A stretch of DNA of 64,000 nucleotides from positions 186,001 through 250,000 of the forward strand of contig CAMPDV010000241.1 of NCBI GenBank assembly GCA_946699065.1, written 5' to 3'. This stretch comes from Loxodes magnus. Taxonomy: Eukaryota > Ciliophora > Karyorelictea > Loxodida > Loxodidae. The notes under the pieces were generated by a model. It worked only from the letters and a program-made list of their open reading frames with translations, was not told the origin of the DNA and did no database searches. The translations under genes and the position numbers were made by a program. Below are positions 37,331-47,839 of this stretch, piece after piece. Every line of letters starts with the position of its first letter. Position 1 is the first letter of the stretch.

Positions 37331-37741
37331 TAGTTATTAGGTTCTTTATTAGTTTTATAAGTGGGGAGAAGAAGACTCTTGATACTTTTTTTATGCCTAC
37401 TTTTTCTCTAGAGCTTTTTTCTCTTCTTTGCTCAAGAAAAAGCCGGGAACAAGATTTTAAGACTCCATTTTATTTTTTTAATTCTAGAATTAGATATATT
37501 AAGATTGTATTTAAGTTACTAATAATTCTTAATTTTCAAAAACTTATAGAATGAGCTTTACAAGATAAAGTGACTTAAGCAGCTTAAATTTTATTAAGTA
37601 AAGTTAAATATATGAACATAATCTAACCTTATTTATAATAAAATAAAGATTATTTAATAAAAGTTAAAATTTTCTGACTAGTAAAGTTTTAGATAAAGCA
37701 AATATAATAAAATTATATAAGAATGTTAAATATAATATAAA

Positions 37742-38520
37742 ATGGCTGGCTACAAGAAGGGTTTTTTTACCACCTCCTCAGAATTGGAGAGAAAACCAGA
37801 AACACATATTCTCACCACGTCTTCTTCAACTTAACGCTCTTCTTAATAAAAATAACCAGAACTATCTAACAGATTAGAAGAGCTTATAAAAAATACTTAT
37901 TCCTAAAAATTAAAATAAAGCGAATCTCTTTCATCAAAGGACAATTAAGAACTAAGATAATAAATTCAAAACAGAAAAGTTAACATAGCTCTCAACACCT
38001 TCATTGAAAACTGAAAAAAAGAGACCACTCAACTGATCAAAAATAATAACGAAAAAATAAAAAGTAAATGAAGAAGGTAAAGTACGATAATTCAATATAG
38101 ATCCTATTTCCTTTGATTTAGACAATACTGAAATAGAATAAATGGACTCTTAGAAGATGAAACAGCTGAAACATAAACTTATTAGAAACATAAAAAAACT
38201 CGAAGAGGAATTAAACTCCCAGAAGGAAGAGATGTTTGTATTAAGTCAGGATTTGATAAATCATAAAGATGATGGTGAAGTCCATATGAGAGACCAAAGA
38301 GCTAAAGTCGTAGTTTATGAGCAAATGACAAGTTTAGTGAATGATATTCGAGTAATGCAAGAGCAAGACGAGAAAAACCGAGTAAAGTTAGATTCAAAAC
38401 TCAAATTAATAGAAAAAAATCTGTAGAAACCTTCATAAGGAACTCCAATGGAAATAGAGAAACAAGAAAAGACATTTCCTAGAGCAAGAAAAAGATGCTA
38501 AACCTGCAACAGCACTTGAC
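37742..38520 (+). mobile_element. Family A element, plus-strand copy
   Basis: The ORF opens MAGYKKGFFTTSSELERKPE at 37742, the family A start, and runs as a Gln/Ser/Lys-rich protein with coiled coil (KDNQELRQQIQNRKVNIAL, ENQKKETTQLIKNNNEKI). The coiled-coil part 38157-38426 lies in another frame (IKKLEEELNSQKEEMFVL and YEQMTSLVNDIRVMQEQ), so there is at least one frameshift between about 38050 and 38157. The C-terminal hallmark TPMEIEKQEK lies near 38440. Direction is opposite to the other full copies. Confidence 0.55.
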
Positions 38521-38789
38521 TCTTATGACAGAAATGTCCCCAATAGAAATAACTAAAATTGAATATCTAGAGAAGTATTAACTAACAGCAACTGAAGTAG
38601 CGAGCAACGGAATTTTCCCATCGGGAAATGGGAAAATCTGAAAAAAATTATCAACTCAGATTATTCAAAAGAGAGAAATCAAGGAAAAAGAGCAATAAAA
38701 GGAACAAACATGCAGATCGGAAATATTATACATTTAAAACTTCAATTAAGCCGAAATAAACAGTTATTTAAATGATTAATGATTAATGT

Positions 38790-40040
38790 TCCCTATATAA
38801 GACAATTTAACTCATTAATTCAGATTTCTTGATCTGAATCTCACATCTAGCATGCAAGAACTTCGATATTGGTTTCTTAAAAATAGAGTGTATACTAAAT
38901 TGAAACTGACTTTTTCAAGGGATTATTTAACCTTGATCAAGAATCATTATCATATATTTATCAGCCTTTGTATATCTCTATGCCTAAATAAGTTACTTCA
39001 GATTAAATGTTTTCTCAAGGATTATTAAAGCTTGCTAGTATAGAGAAGTGTTGTCAACTGACTGCAAAAGTAAAAATTTTGAACATAATCTTCGAAGTAA
39101 AGATAGGTTGATCCAGTATAGTCAATTGACAAATTCAAGTTTTAGCGTAGCCATAAATATCTGAAAAAATTTTCTTTTGATAGTTAGATTTTAGACATCG
39201 CAAATAGTAAAGAAGACTTCTATATTATTTACCAAAATGTTGCTTCAAACTATTCTTTCGATTAGTTTTGTTATCTTAAAGATCTTTAAGTATTTTCTCT
39301 TTCTTCCTAAATTGGTTAATTATCTATTATCTTTCTTTTGTTTAATTATTTTATTTGAACAATAGAGAATCATAAATTTCTAAGATAGTTTCTTATTTAT
39401 CAAATTTAAGTTCTTAATTTTTATTTCAATCTAGACATTTTTCTAAGTAGTTAGAATATCTTCAGGCTTAATCATCTAGCAAGATACGTAAAAGCTCTCG
39501 ATTGCAATTCTCTATTTATCTAGTGTGTTTGCATTAGAAGACAGCAAATCCAATAAATTCATTAAGTTCTGCTTAACGACTGTCTAAGAGCTTTAGCTCA
39601 TTTTAATAGCTAGGTCATACAAGAAGTTATTTTTCTCTAGGCTAGAATTAAGGCTTTATTTTCTATTTTTTTGAATTTCAAGATTTGCATCTCAAATTGT
39701 CTTATAAACCTTGATATTTTAATAAATTTTAGTACAACTTTCAAACTATTCGCATATACTTACACCTACTACTAAACTTTAGTTGGTGTAGTTAACAAAC
39801 TAAGGCAACTTAAAATTTTGCTCTGATCACTCACTTTTAACACCAAGCGGTAGTTCTTCCCCTATTCCTGTTAGATAGAAAAATTGATATTATAAAGTGT
39901 AATTTGCTTACAAATTAAAGCAATCTGTACTTTACATTAAGAATTGAGTTTCTCATGCGAATCCATTTAAAGGACTTTGCATAAATGATCCACATTCAGG
40001 TGCTTTATTGACTCAAATGACCTTTTAGCTAATAAAGGTT
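38790..40040 (-). CDS. Duplicated unknown gene, copy 2
   Basis: The second copy of the gene at 24890-26110. It stays in one frame through the region where copy 1 loses ten bases (CEQFESCTKIYQNIKVYKTI), giving LQYQFFYLTGIGEELPLG, NFLYDLAIKMSQSSQTVV and SFYVSCQMIKPEDIL. Small compensating indels near 39650 change a few residues relative to copy 1, and after about 39400 the best frame is less certain. No start codon is obvious near 40030, so this may also be a damaged or partial copy. Function unknown. It lies between a family A element (5' side on the plus strand) and the AP2-like ORF that begins at 40250. Confidence 0.5.
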
Positions 40041-40249
40041 TAATTATTAACATCTAATACTGATATTTTATAAGTATATTGCACACCTTGACTAAGTTTA
40101 GAAGAGTTTAAAAAGATTCTAGCTATTACAGTTTAAAGAGAGAAACTTCTTCAATATTCCCAGGATATTAAGTTCAAGAAATCTGTTAGACTTGTAAATT
40201 AGAGTCGCGAATTTTAGCTTGGAGTATAAATTAAGAGTCTTAGCTTATT

Positions 40250-41521
40250 ATGTTAAAATCTTTTGATTTAATATAAATTGAAAATGGAGAGGATAATATT
40301 TTGGTTATGTGTAATTATGACTGAGTTAAGTCCATATCTTCCAGCGGGTGTAGAGGCGTTCACTGTAATACCAAGTAAAATCCCTACTGGAAATTATTCG
40401 GCAAGAATAAGTAATCAGGGACCTTAAGCATTGCAATGGCTTATAATCTGATCTACTTTCTTTACATCATATTAAAATGCTTCTGATTGTATTTAGCAAG
40501 TTCATTTGTATTTAATATCTTAGGTAAACTAATCAAAAGCTTTAGTTTATAAAGTCAGCTTTTCAAAAGGGAGGAGCTCAACATACTAATCTCCAGAGAA
40601 TAGAACATTTAAATCAGAAAGTCCCAAAGTAAAAAGAAGCAAAACTAAAATAGCTCTCATTTTTATTTATTTATTGTTATGCAAATAAGTAACTAATTCC
40701 ATATGATAGCTCTTTAATATATTAATATAACTTTAAATTAATTTCATTTGTTTACTTCCAATAACTCTAAATCATTAAAATATGGAAAAGTCATTTTAGT
40801 GGTAAAGAAGAAAGATTAGTTTAGATTTGAAGAAATAAATAGATATTTTTGTATTAAGCTAGATTTCTAAATTATGATATAAAGTTAAAGGAAAAAATGT
40901 GATAGTAGATCTTAAATGAATGCTTAGGACTTAAATAAAGATAAATATAATATCATCTTAACTTTTATTCATTAAAGCAAAGTTATTTCTCTTTAGCTTC
41001 TTAATAGTCGAAGTATCCTTATAGATAAAATAAATTTTATTAGCAATATAATTATTTAAATACGGAGGAGGAAACTCATTAAGAGATTTTTAAAAAATTT
41101 TGGGACAAGAAAGTAAACTATGAACTAAGAACTGATCAAGAGTCAAAGGAACAGGATTTGATGCATTGAGTAATGTCTAAGTTAAAAGATGTCCAGAATT
41201 TAAGATCTCTTGGAGAAGCATTCGATTGAAGTTGTATAGAAGACGAGATTGCTCAAGAAAAAGTAAGCAAAGAGGGGAAACTTCCAAAGAACCTTCAAAA
41301 CTGTAATAATTTTAATTTAAGAGCTTCTTGCAATTGGAGAGTTACATATTCTATAATCTAAGATTTTTTCAAGAGGCATCATAAGAATTTAAGCTTGTAA
41401 ATAATAAAATTTAGTTGGATTATAAAATAAATAAATATTTAAACAATTGAATAAATAGTATTTAAAATATAGAATCTATCAAATAAAAATTAGAGCATTT
41501 AATAAATTTTAATTAAAATGA
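40250..41521 (+). CDS. Protein with AP2-like N-terminal domain
   Basis: A phase-keeping frame of 423 codons from ATG 40250 to TGA 41519-41521, TAA/TAG read as Gln. Residues 1-30 (MLKSFDLIQIENGEDNILVM, then a TGA-coded Trp in NYDWVKS) lead into residues 31-70, which resemble an AP2 DNA-binding domain: SGCRGVHCNTKQNPYWKLFG, then an AMAYNL helix; known AP2 domains have the pattern SGYRGV...W...I followed by a helix with AAxAYN. The rest is basic and Gln-rich (KYGKVILVVKKKDQFRFEE, QRTFKTVIILIQELLAIG). From 41055 to 41400 another frame is also protein-like (LMHWVMSKLKDVQNLRSL), so the C-terminal assignment is uncertain. Possibly a transcription factor or a transposon-derived protein; AP2 domains also occur in mobile endonucleases. 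Confidence 0.45.
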
Positions 41522-41529
41522 GAGAATTA

Positions 41530-42460
41530 AATAAAGGTACTAGTTCAATAAATATAAATTTCATTAGCAAGCATATTTATAGTTTTTTGATTTAAACAAT
41601 AATTTTATAAAATTAAATTAATTAAGGCTAATATAAATATAAATTTGCAATACTTTTAATATTAATTAATGCTCTAAAATCAGCCATATTTTAAAAATTA
41701 TTTTTAATTATTATAAAAGAAAAAAAATTATAATCTAATTGAATTATTTAAATCAATTATAAATTTATTTTTTTAAGATTAAATTTTTACTTTTTATCGT
41801 TAATGATTAAATAAAGATTGAAATATTACTAAAAAAGTATTATTAGTAAAGATAAATGATTATAATGATTAAAGTAAATAATCTTATAAAGATAATATTA
41901 AAAGAAATTGTATATAAAATAATAATACTATTTATTAATACTAATTCATTTTAATTTTAGTTATAATTTTTTGGTTTTTGGTATTTGGAATTTTATTTTA
42001 TTATGAATTAAAAATTTTTAATTTAATTTTTTTTTCGATTTTTTTAAGTAATCCTCCTTAAGATTTTATACTTCCTTTGCTTTAAATAAAATATTTCTAT
42101 TCATAGAAAAAAATTTATTTAGTATCTCATCACAATATTTGATAAATATCATTATTAAATTAGAAAACTTTAATTTTATTATGTATTAAATATCTTTAAC
42201 TATGTAAAATTTAATTTAGACTATTTTTTTATAAATTTAAAAAATGTCTATAAATATTGATTTTTAGTTTAACTTTATAATTATTTTATTTATATAACAT
42301 ATTTCCAATATAATCAAATCTGGAAATTATTTACATTATTTACATTTTTACAAATTATTTTTATGCTTCTTATAACATTTTTAGTTTAAATTAAATTAAG
42401 ATAAATTAGCCTTTTGGTTTTATCGAATTTAAGGGTTCAATTTTATGCTTCTCTCTAGGA
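41530..42460. other. AT-rich stretch, nothing recognised
   Basis: No supported gene. Confidence 0.35.
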
Positions 42461-42484
42461 TATTATCTTTATAATATTTACCAT

Positions 42485-42650
42485 TCTTCAAGAAAGGTAG
42501 AAAGGGTGAGATCAGAATAGAATAATTTCGCTTTCAAAGCTGAAAGTTTTAAAATAGTGTTGGTGCACAGCATTAACTGCGTACATCCACTTACTTGAAT
42601 GCGAATTACCAGAGTCTACAGTAAATTTCCAGCTTACCTCCCTTTTAAAA
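42485..42650 (+). ncRNA. Candidate structured RNA
   Basis: An island of more balanced base composition in nearly pure AT DNA, with no protein-like frame. Its ends are complementary (AGGTA near 42495 with TACCT near 42638), and it contains a hairpin CTTTCAAAGCTGAAAG and complementary words around GTGTTGGTGCACAGC. It ends with a short T-run. I compared it by eye with U1-U6, SRP, RNase P and tRNA consensus motifs and found no match. Confidence 0.3.
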
Positions 42651-42659
42651 TTTTTGGTT

Positions 42660-43900
42660 TAAATAATATATACAAAAACACTATAGTTGTATAAAAAATT
42701 TCTTAAGGTATAAAATTTATTTTCCTAAAATATGTGTTTATTATTTAATTTTTTCTAATAATGATTTTAATTTTTATTAATATAGTCGTATATAAAAACT
42801 TTTATTTTTTCATTTATATCTAAACCTCCATCATGGAATAATTATAAAATTTATATAAAATATTACAAAAAAATAAATCTTACTACTATGTTTATTACAT
42901 CCTTATAAAATTAAAAAATGTTAAGATTTATAATTTTATTTTGTTATTTTATTTATTTTACATTTTTTGATTAAGATAATTAAAAAATTAAAAAAATTAG
43001 ATTAATATTTTAAAGTTAAATATAATTAAAAAAAATGATTATCTTTTAATATTAAGGAGTAAAATCAAAAATTAAATTAGGAAAATTAGTGTTATCAACA
43101 GAATCTCATTTTTATTAAAAGGTTAACTTTTAAATATGAAATCATTGCTAATTAGCACCTAGAAAATTTTGAATTATAGACATGTATTTTTAATATTTAT
43201 TTGAATTAACTTAATTATTATAAAAGCAAGATATGAAATTTAACATTTTAATTTAAATTTAAGTTACTTATTTCCAAACATTTTAAATACTTTAAAACTT
43301 GTTAATTACAAAAGTATAATTTTGATATTTATTGTTTATTTTTCATAAATAGATCATATTTTATTTAGGTTTTAAATTAAATTTTCTGTTCCTTTTCTAA
43401 TTAGTTTAAATCACTAATTTTTTTAGTTATCTATATTATCAAATAAATTAATCAAGATTTATTTCAAAATTCTTAGGCAAAACCAATTATAAATATTAAG
43501 CAAGATTCTCAGATTTGTTATCTGAAAATTAAAAACTATATCTATAGAATTAAAATCTAGTGAATTGAATTAAGATCTTAGCAAGAAAATATCTTACCTA
43601 ATCACTAGTATAGATAAATTCAAAGTGAAAGTGAATGAGTAATCTTAAATTTAATTTATTATACATTATCATTTTGTTATTGAACATCAAAATTAAACAT
43701 TCTGAAAGGAATTAAAAAGACTTAAGAGATACTGACTTTGGAAGAAAAAAGACACTATCAAGAAACTGCAGATTTTTTAAGAAAAACTATAGACTAGGAA
43801 AGATAAAACTGATTACTAATCTATTTTAATACTGTATGATTGATGATAAACTATATAAAATAATATAATCTTAGATAATGGGATTACTATAAACAGCGAT
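42660..43900. other. AT-rich stretch, nothing recognised
   Basis: No supported gene; a short plus-strand reading frame at 43918-44043 (MKSAYLKIIKFEEQEYVKVK) may be a remnant. Confidence 0.3.
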
Positions 43901-44419
43901 AAGCATAAATTAAAAGTATGAAAAGTGCATACTTAAAGATAATCAAATTTGAAGAATAGGAATATGTGAAAGTGAAGAAGACGAAGATCAAGAATTTTCC
44001 CAGCTTCTTTGCAAGAATATTAATCCAAGAAAATGAACTTTGAAAAAATTAAAGACGTAAATTTTAAAGTGGTTATAGTGATATTTATAACCACTATAAT
44101 AATTGATATTATATTTAAAATAAAATTACACCTAAGAAGCAATTCTCTTAAAGCTAATCTCCTAAATAGAAATAAGATACCTTGATTAAGATTTATTCGT
44201 TATAAGCTAAGATAAAAAAATTATTGGATGCAGTGTTGCAACTAATTTAGTAAATAAATAGCTTTGATTTAAAAATTAAAAATTCTATAATGATAATAAA
44301 ATCTTGAATACAAAATTGAGCTTAAAAGCTATACACATTTATTTAATTAAGAAATTAAAAAAACAGGAAATTAAATATAAGGAGTTCGAAAGCTTTACTA
44401 AATAAGCCACTAATAAGTT

Positions 44420-44917
44420 ATGAATAAAACTACATACAATCCAATGGAGATTGAATAATCAAATTTAAATAATATTCAAACAGAAAAAAAATTAGATAAC
44501 TAATTAAGTAATAAAAAGAAGATCTTTTATGCACTGATTCTTTAAAAGGAAAGACATATAAAAAAGAATTATTGGAGATATCAAAAATAACAAAAAACGA
44601 AAATAAAAATCCTGAAAAAACCTAGCAAAGAATTTTTGCATATCTAAAAAGGACCTTTAAAGGAAAAACTGGTTGGCAAAGACAGATTACTCTAGTAGAT
44701 GGTGGATGCTTAAAAAAAAGAACCAAGCAAATGTTTGGACACAACTGAGATTGGAATAAAATAACTACAGTAAAGAAAGTATATTTTAGCAGCTTAAGAT
44801 ATTTTATTCAAGAGTAATAACCTGGAGAAGAAATTGAAGATTTCAATGAGTTTTGCGATGATTCTTGAGACTTTTTAAAATAAATACGTGACAAAACATT
44901 AATAAGTTATATTATGA
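44420..44917 (+). CDS. LINE ORF1-like protein (C-terminal part)
   Basis: A frame of 165 codons from ATG 44420 to TGA 44915-44917. It opens MNKTTYNPMEIEQSNLNN, then a basic helical body (KKIFYALILQKERHIKKN, RLLQQMVDAQKKEPSK, LFKSNNLEKKLKISM). The PMEIE segment is shared with the ORFs at 34568 and 37742. Another frame over the same DNA is also open, so the choice rests on the shared hallmark and the terminal TGA. The family C start about 290 bp upstream suggests that the true ORF1 begins there and was disrupted. Confidence 0.45.
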
Positions 44918-44940
44918 TATTATATTTTATGTTAAAATTA

Positions 44941-46320
44941 GAATCAAGAATGTTTTTAAATTTTTTATTTGATTCTATTTTTTTATTTTCAAGATCAAAC
45001 AACATATTAAAAAAATTTAAATAAAATACATTATGAAAAAATAAAAAATGATTCAAGAAAAATTTAAAGGTCGAACTTCAGTATTTTTCATTTGATTTTT
45101 ATCCAATAAATGCTTTATTAAATTTGATTTATAATCTATATAAAGTTACAATATTTTCAATTATCTATATTAATTTTGTTAAAATTTGATTATTGTGTTT
45201 CGAATTTTTTCAGTCATAATATGGCTTCTAAATCTGAAAAAATATAAACTAAGTTATTTTCCTAAGAAAACTTATAAGGAAATATGACGTGAAGAAGATG
45301 GCCCAGTTTTATAATATTGATTTAAGGGATGAAAAAATAAACAGAAATTTAAATATATTTAGTACACATGTTAAAAACTAAATAAAAGCTAGATTTTATA
45401 GAGATTCAATTTAAAGAATCAGCAGAATGACTACAGCTAATATTTTTGCTAAATAATTTCAAAATTTGTCTTAGTTTCCAGAAATAACATATACAAAACT
45501 TAATAAGCATTACGTAAGAGAAATTAATAGCATTTATAAAATGAGAACCCAGTCTTACAATTTTCGGAAGGAATTATAAGACCGTCATTATCCTATTGAT
45601 AATCCTTATTGTAAATGTGGAGAATATGACACTTTTGATCATATAATGATATGTATATATTATAAACACTTAAGGAACTGATTTTTATAACAGGTTGGGA
45701 ATCTTGATATTAGGAAATTAATAATTTACGATTAGATATATATTAATTAATTTCCTAGAAAGTAATTAGATTAGATCTTTAGATTTAAATTTTTCACAGA
45801 AAACTTCTATCAGAATGCAATTCTTGGATGTAATAGATGGGATTGGAAGAGCAGAATTCAAGTTGAACAAATTGAAGAAGAGAGAATGATGATTTGTTTT
45901 TTAAAGACTTTTAAAATGTCTTTGATTGAAAGAATTAATTCTTACAATTAAAGATGTCCACAAACACTTATAGTTAAAATTAATTAATTAACTTATAAGG
46001 AAATCAAATAACTTGAGTTATAGCAGAGTTTTCGCTAAATTTGGAATTGGAGTAACGAAATATGAAATATGCTCCAATCTCAAGTAAGAACTTTAGCTTA
46101 AATTAATATCTACGATATAAGATTCAAATATTAAAGAACATATGAATCAAATCTAATTCATCTAATGTCTAAGCTGTTGAAACTGAGTAAATTAATTTGA
46201 GCAATACATAAGTGGAATAGCTATTTAATGATACATTTCTTATATCCGCAGGACGACAAAAAAATTAGATTAGATTCACGATATAGTCCCATTATATTAA
46301 AACTTAAGAACTCTAAATGA
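44941..46320 (+). CDS. LINE ORF2 C-terminal region with zinc knuckle
   Basis: The frame ending at TGA 46318-46320 is protein-like for several hundred codons: SFDFYPINALLNLIYNL, RKLIRKYDVKKMAQFYNIDL, RFYRDSIQRISRMTTANIF. At about 45600 it has the knuckle NPYCKCGEYDTFDHIMICIY, i.e. C-x-C followed by H and C, as found at the end of LINE ORF2 proteins (pattern CxxCG...E..H....C). Then NRWDWKSRIQVEQIEEERM. In-frame TGA reads as Trp several times (NLRNWFLQ-like and NEIWNML positions). The catalytic FADD box is not seen upstream in this frame. The 5' limit given is only the point from which the frame reads well. Confidence 0.5.
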
Positions 46321-46709
46321 AATTTAGAGATATTCTCATAGAACGGTATTTAATAGGAGGAATTTAATATATATCATGTCAGGAGAAACTTATGAAAACA
46401 ACAAATTTCATGATGTTAAAGAATGTGAATTCTAAAGAAGGAACACAAGAGAGTTTGGAAGTATAGAATTAATTTTGATTAGGATATATTCAATTGGATG
46501 CAGTAATAGTGATAAAAAAATAAATTTTTCGGAGGTTAAATTAAAGCCAAATTTCCTCCTAGAAATAAATTCAAGTTTATGATACCTAAACAAATAGCTG
46601 ACAATAAAACTAGATATAGCTAACTAAATTGGCTTAAACTTCACTGCTTGCATTCCTTAAATTTAATTTTTTTTTATTTATAGAAACTAAAGTCACGTAA
46701 TGGAAAACT

Positions 46710-47120
46710 AATTATTTGACATACAAAATGTTATTTAACTAGGAGTAAAATTAATCTAACAAAATGATAGCAAAATAGCAATGAAAGATATCTTTTTATT
46801 TAATTAATAATGAATGTTTACACTTAAAAATAAATATTAAACAAGCTTCTATTATTAATTTTAATTAGTTAGATAGCCATTACAAAACCTTTTATTTAAA
46901 TAAAGCTAACCAAATATTATGATTTATCCTATAAAAGTAAAATTAGTTTTCTTAGTTAAGCTGAAAACTTTTTTGTAAATAAAGGAGAGTATGTTACTAG
47001 TTAATTAATTGAGTATTTAAAAATTTATATTTAGTTATTTAAATTAAAATTATTATTTTACTATGTAATTAAGGCTATTTATAAGGTATTATTTAAATAA
47101 ATGCTTAATTTTTATATTTT
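46710..47120. other. AT-rich stretch, nothing recognised
   Basis: No supported gene. Confidence 0.35.
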
Positions 47121-47129
47121 ATTACAACA

Positions 47130-47199
47130 GGACCTATGGTGTAATGGTGCACTTTGGATTCTGAATCCAATAATACGAGTTAGAGTCTCTGTATTTCCG
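47130..47199 (+). pseudogene. Degenerate tRNA-Gln (anticodon CTG)
   Basis: Clearly related to eukaryotic tRNA-Gln: GGACCTATGGTGTAATGG matches the acceptor and D arm, and TTTGGATTCTGAATCCAA is an intact anticodon arm with CTG. The acceptor stem has two mismatches (GGACCTA with TATTTCC), the D loop is short by two or three bases, and the T arm reads ACGAGTTAGAGTCTCTG, with two stem mismatches and A in place of the invariant C of TTC. A T6 run follows at 47200-47205. I read this as a decayed gene; a tRNA-derived promoter for the RNA-like units downstream is an alternative, though the B box is damaged. Confidence 0.7.
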
Positions 47200-47358
47200 T
47201 TTTTTGAAGTACTATAATTTTCTCATTTAAGATTGTTAAAACTACTTAATTTCAATTTAAACTTATATAGCCATTAATGATTAATTTATCCTTCTTTATC
47301 TTCACATACTTACTTTTATAATTTTAGCATTATAAATAAATAAATAAATTTGATTATA

Positions 47359-47390
47359 GAGCGCGTAGCACTCTCGTTGGTGCGCAGCTC
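47359..47390 (+). other. GC-rich hairpin
   Basis: GAGCGCG and CGCAGCTC pair over seven base pairs with one bulged A. This is the most GC-rich short word in the surrounding kilobase and is followed by TTTAAAAAAA. Confidence 0.5.
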
Positions 47391-47397
47391 TTTAAAA

Positions 47398-47535
47398 AAA
47401 ATGTTTCATACTGACAAGAATGTTTGTTACTGATAAAATTATCAGATACTGATAAACCTTGTTCAATACTGGTATAATTATTCAGTACTGATAAAAATGT
47501 TCAATACTGATATAATTTTAGAATACTCGTAATCT
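47398..47535 (+). repeat. Short imperfect tandem repeat, ATACTGATAAAA-type
   Basis: Six to seven degenerate units of about 22-26 bp, each with the core ATACTGATAA and a TGTTCA or ATTCAG word (for example at 47410, 47430, 47451, 47471, 47493 and 47511). It lies directly before the first structured RNA-like unit, so an upstream control region is possible. Confidence 0.6.
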
Positions 47536-47544
47536 TTTCTACTT

Positions 47545-47667
47545 GTTGGAGGTCCAAGGACATGGCAGGATTGTGTCTCATTGCATCACCAAAGCAGAGG
47601 ACGACATGTGTCAATTATGGGTACTTAAATTCCCCACCTCTGATGAAGCTCGCAATATTTTTTTTTT
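47545..47667 (+). ncRNA. Candidate structured RNA, unit 1
   Basis: The core is closed by CAGAGG (47595-47600) and CCTCTG (47637-47642) and holds two inner hairpins: GACATGTGTC and TGGG...CCCA around TACTTAAATT. Upstream, GACA...TGTC around 47566-47578 offers another stem. The unit ends in CTCGCAATA and a T10 run (47658-47667), a plausible Pol III stop. No protein-like frame. It is repeated 154 bp downstream with the same stems. Confidence 0.5.
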
Positions 47668-47706
47668 CTCCAGAATTAAAAATAAAATAAGTCAAGCCCA
47701 GTCAGT

Positions 47707-47832
47707 GTCGAAGGTCTAAGAATCTTATGTCTCGAGGCAAAACCAAAGCAGAGGAAGACATAAAGTCGATTATGGGTACTTAACTTCCCCAACCTCTGAT
47801 GAAGATGACCTTGTTGTTCACCTTCGAACAAC
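47707..47832 (+). ncRNA. Candidate structured RNA, unit 2
   Basis: Second tandem copy of the unit at 47545. The closing stem CAGAGG (47749-47754) and CCTCTG (47793-47798) is unchanged and the TGGG...CCCC hairpin is kept, but the first inner hairpin is now GAC...GTC around ATAAA instead of GACATGTGTC: the loop changed and pairing remains. After CCTCTGATGAAG this copy has a 7-bp hairpin GTTGTTC...GAACAAC and ends TATGGCGGTTT. Shared unpaired words are ACCAAAG before and ATGAAG after the core. Confidence 0.5.
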
Positions 47833-47839
47833 TATGGCG

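Larger units (their letters stand above)
44120..46700 (+). mobile_element. LINE (non-LTR retrotransposon) remnant
   Basis: Two successive plus-strand coding parts. The first, from about 44126, opens TPKKQFSQSQSP (compare MAPKQQSSL of family C) and includes an ORF1-like coiled-coil protein with the PMEIE hallmark. The second, to 46320, ends in a region typical of LINE ORF2 C-termini, with a Cys/His knuckle. This order ties the dispersed coiled-coil families of the window to a LINE-like source. I see no reverse transcriptase catalytic box, so the ORF2 part is either 5'-truncated or too diverged. The 3' border is uncertain; the reading MSGETYENNKFHDVKECEF at 46377 may still belong to it. Confidence 0.55.

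Noticed and set aside
42630-42650. AGCTTACCTCC resembling the 5' end of U1 snRNA (ATACTTACCTG)
   Set aside because: It lies at the 3' end of the island, not the 5' end, and no Sm site or U1 stem-loops follow.
47637-47670. CTGATGA at the end of both structured units, as in the hammerhead ribozyme core
   Set aside because: A hammerhead needs GAAA after stem II and a cleavage triplet before stem I; neither unit has GAAA in the right place, and the TGATGA is part of the closing stem and a shared tail.
47630-47830. TGATGA and CTGA words suggesting C/D-box snoRNA
   Set aside because: The words are not at the ends of a terminal stem with 4-5 bp, and there is no matching D box at the right distance.
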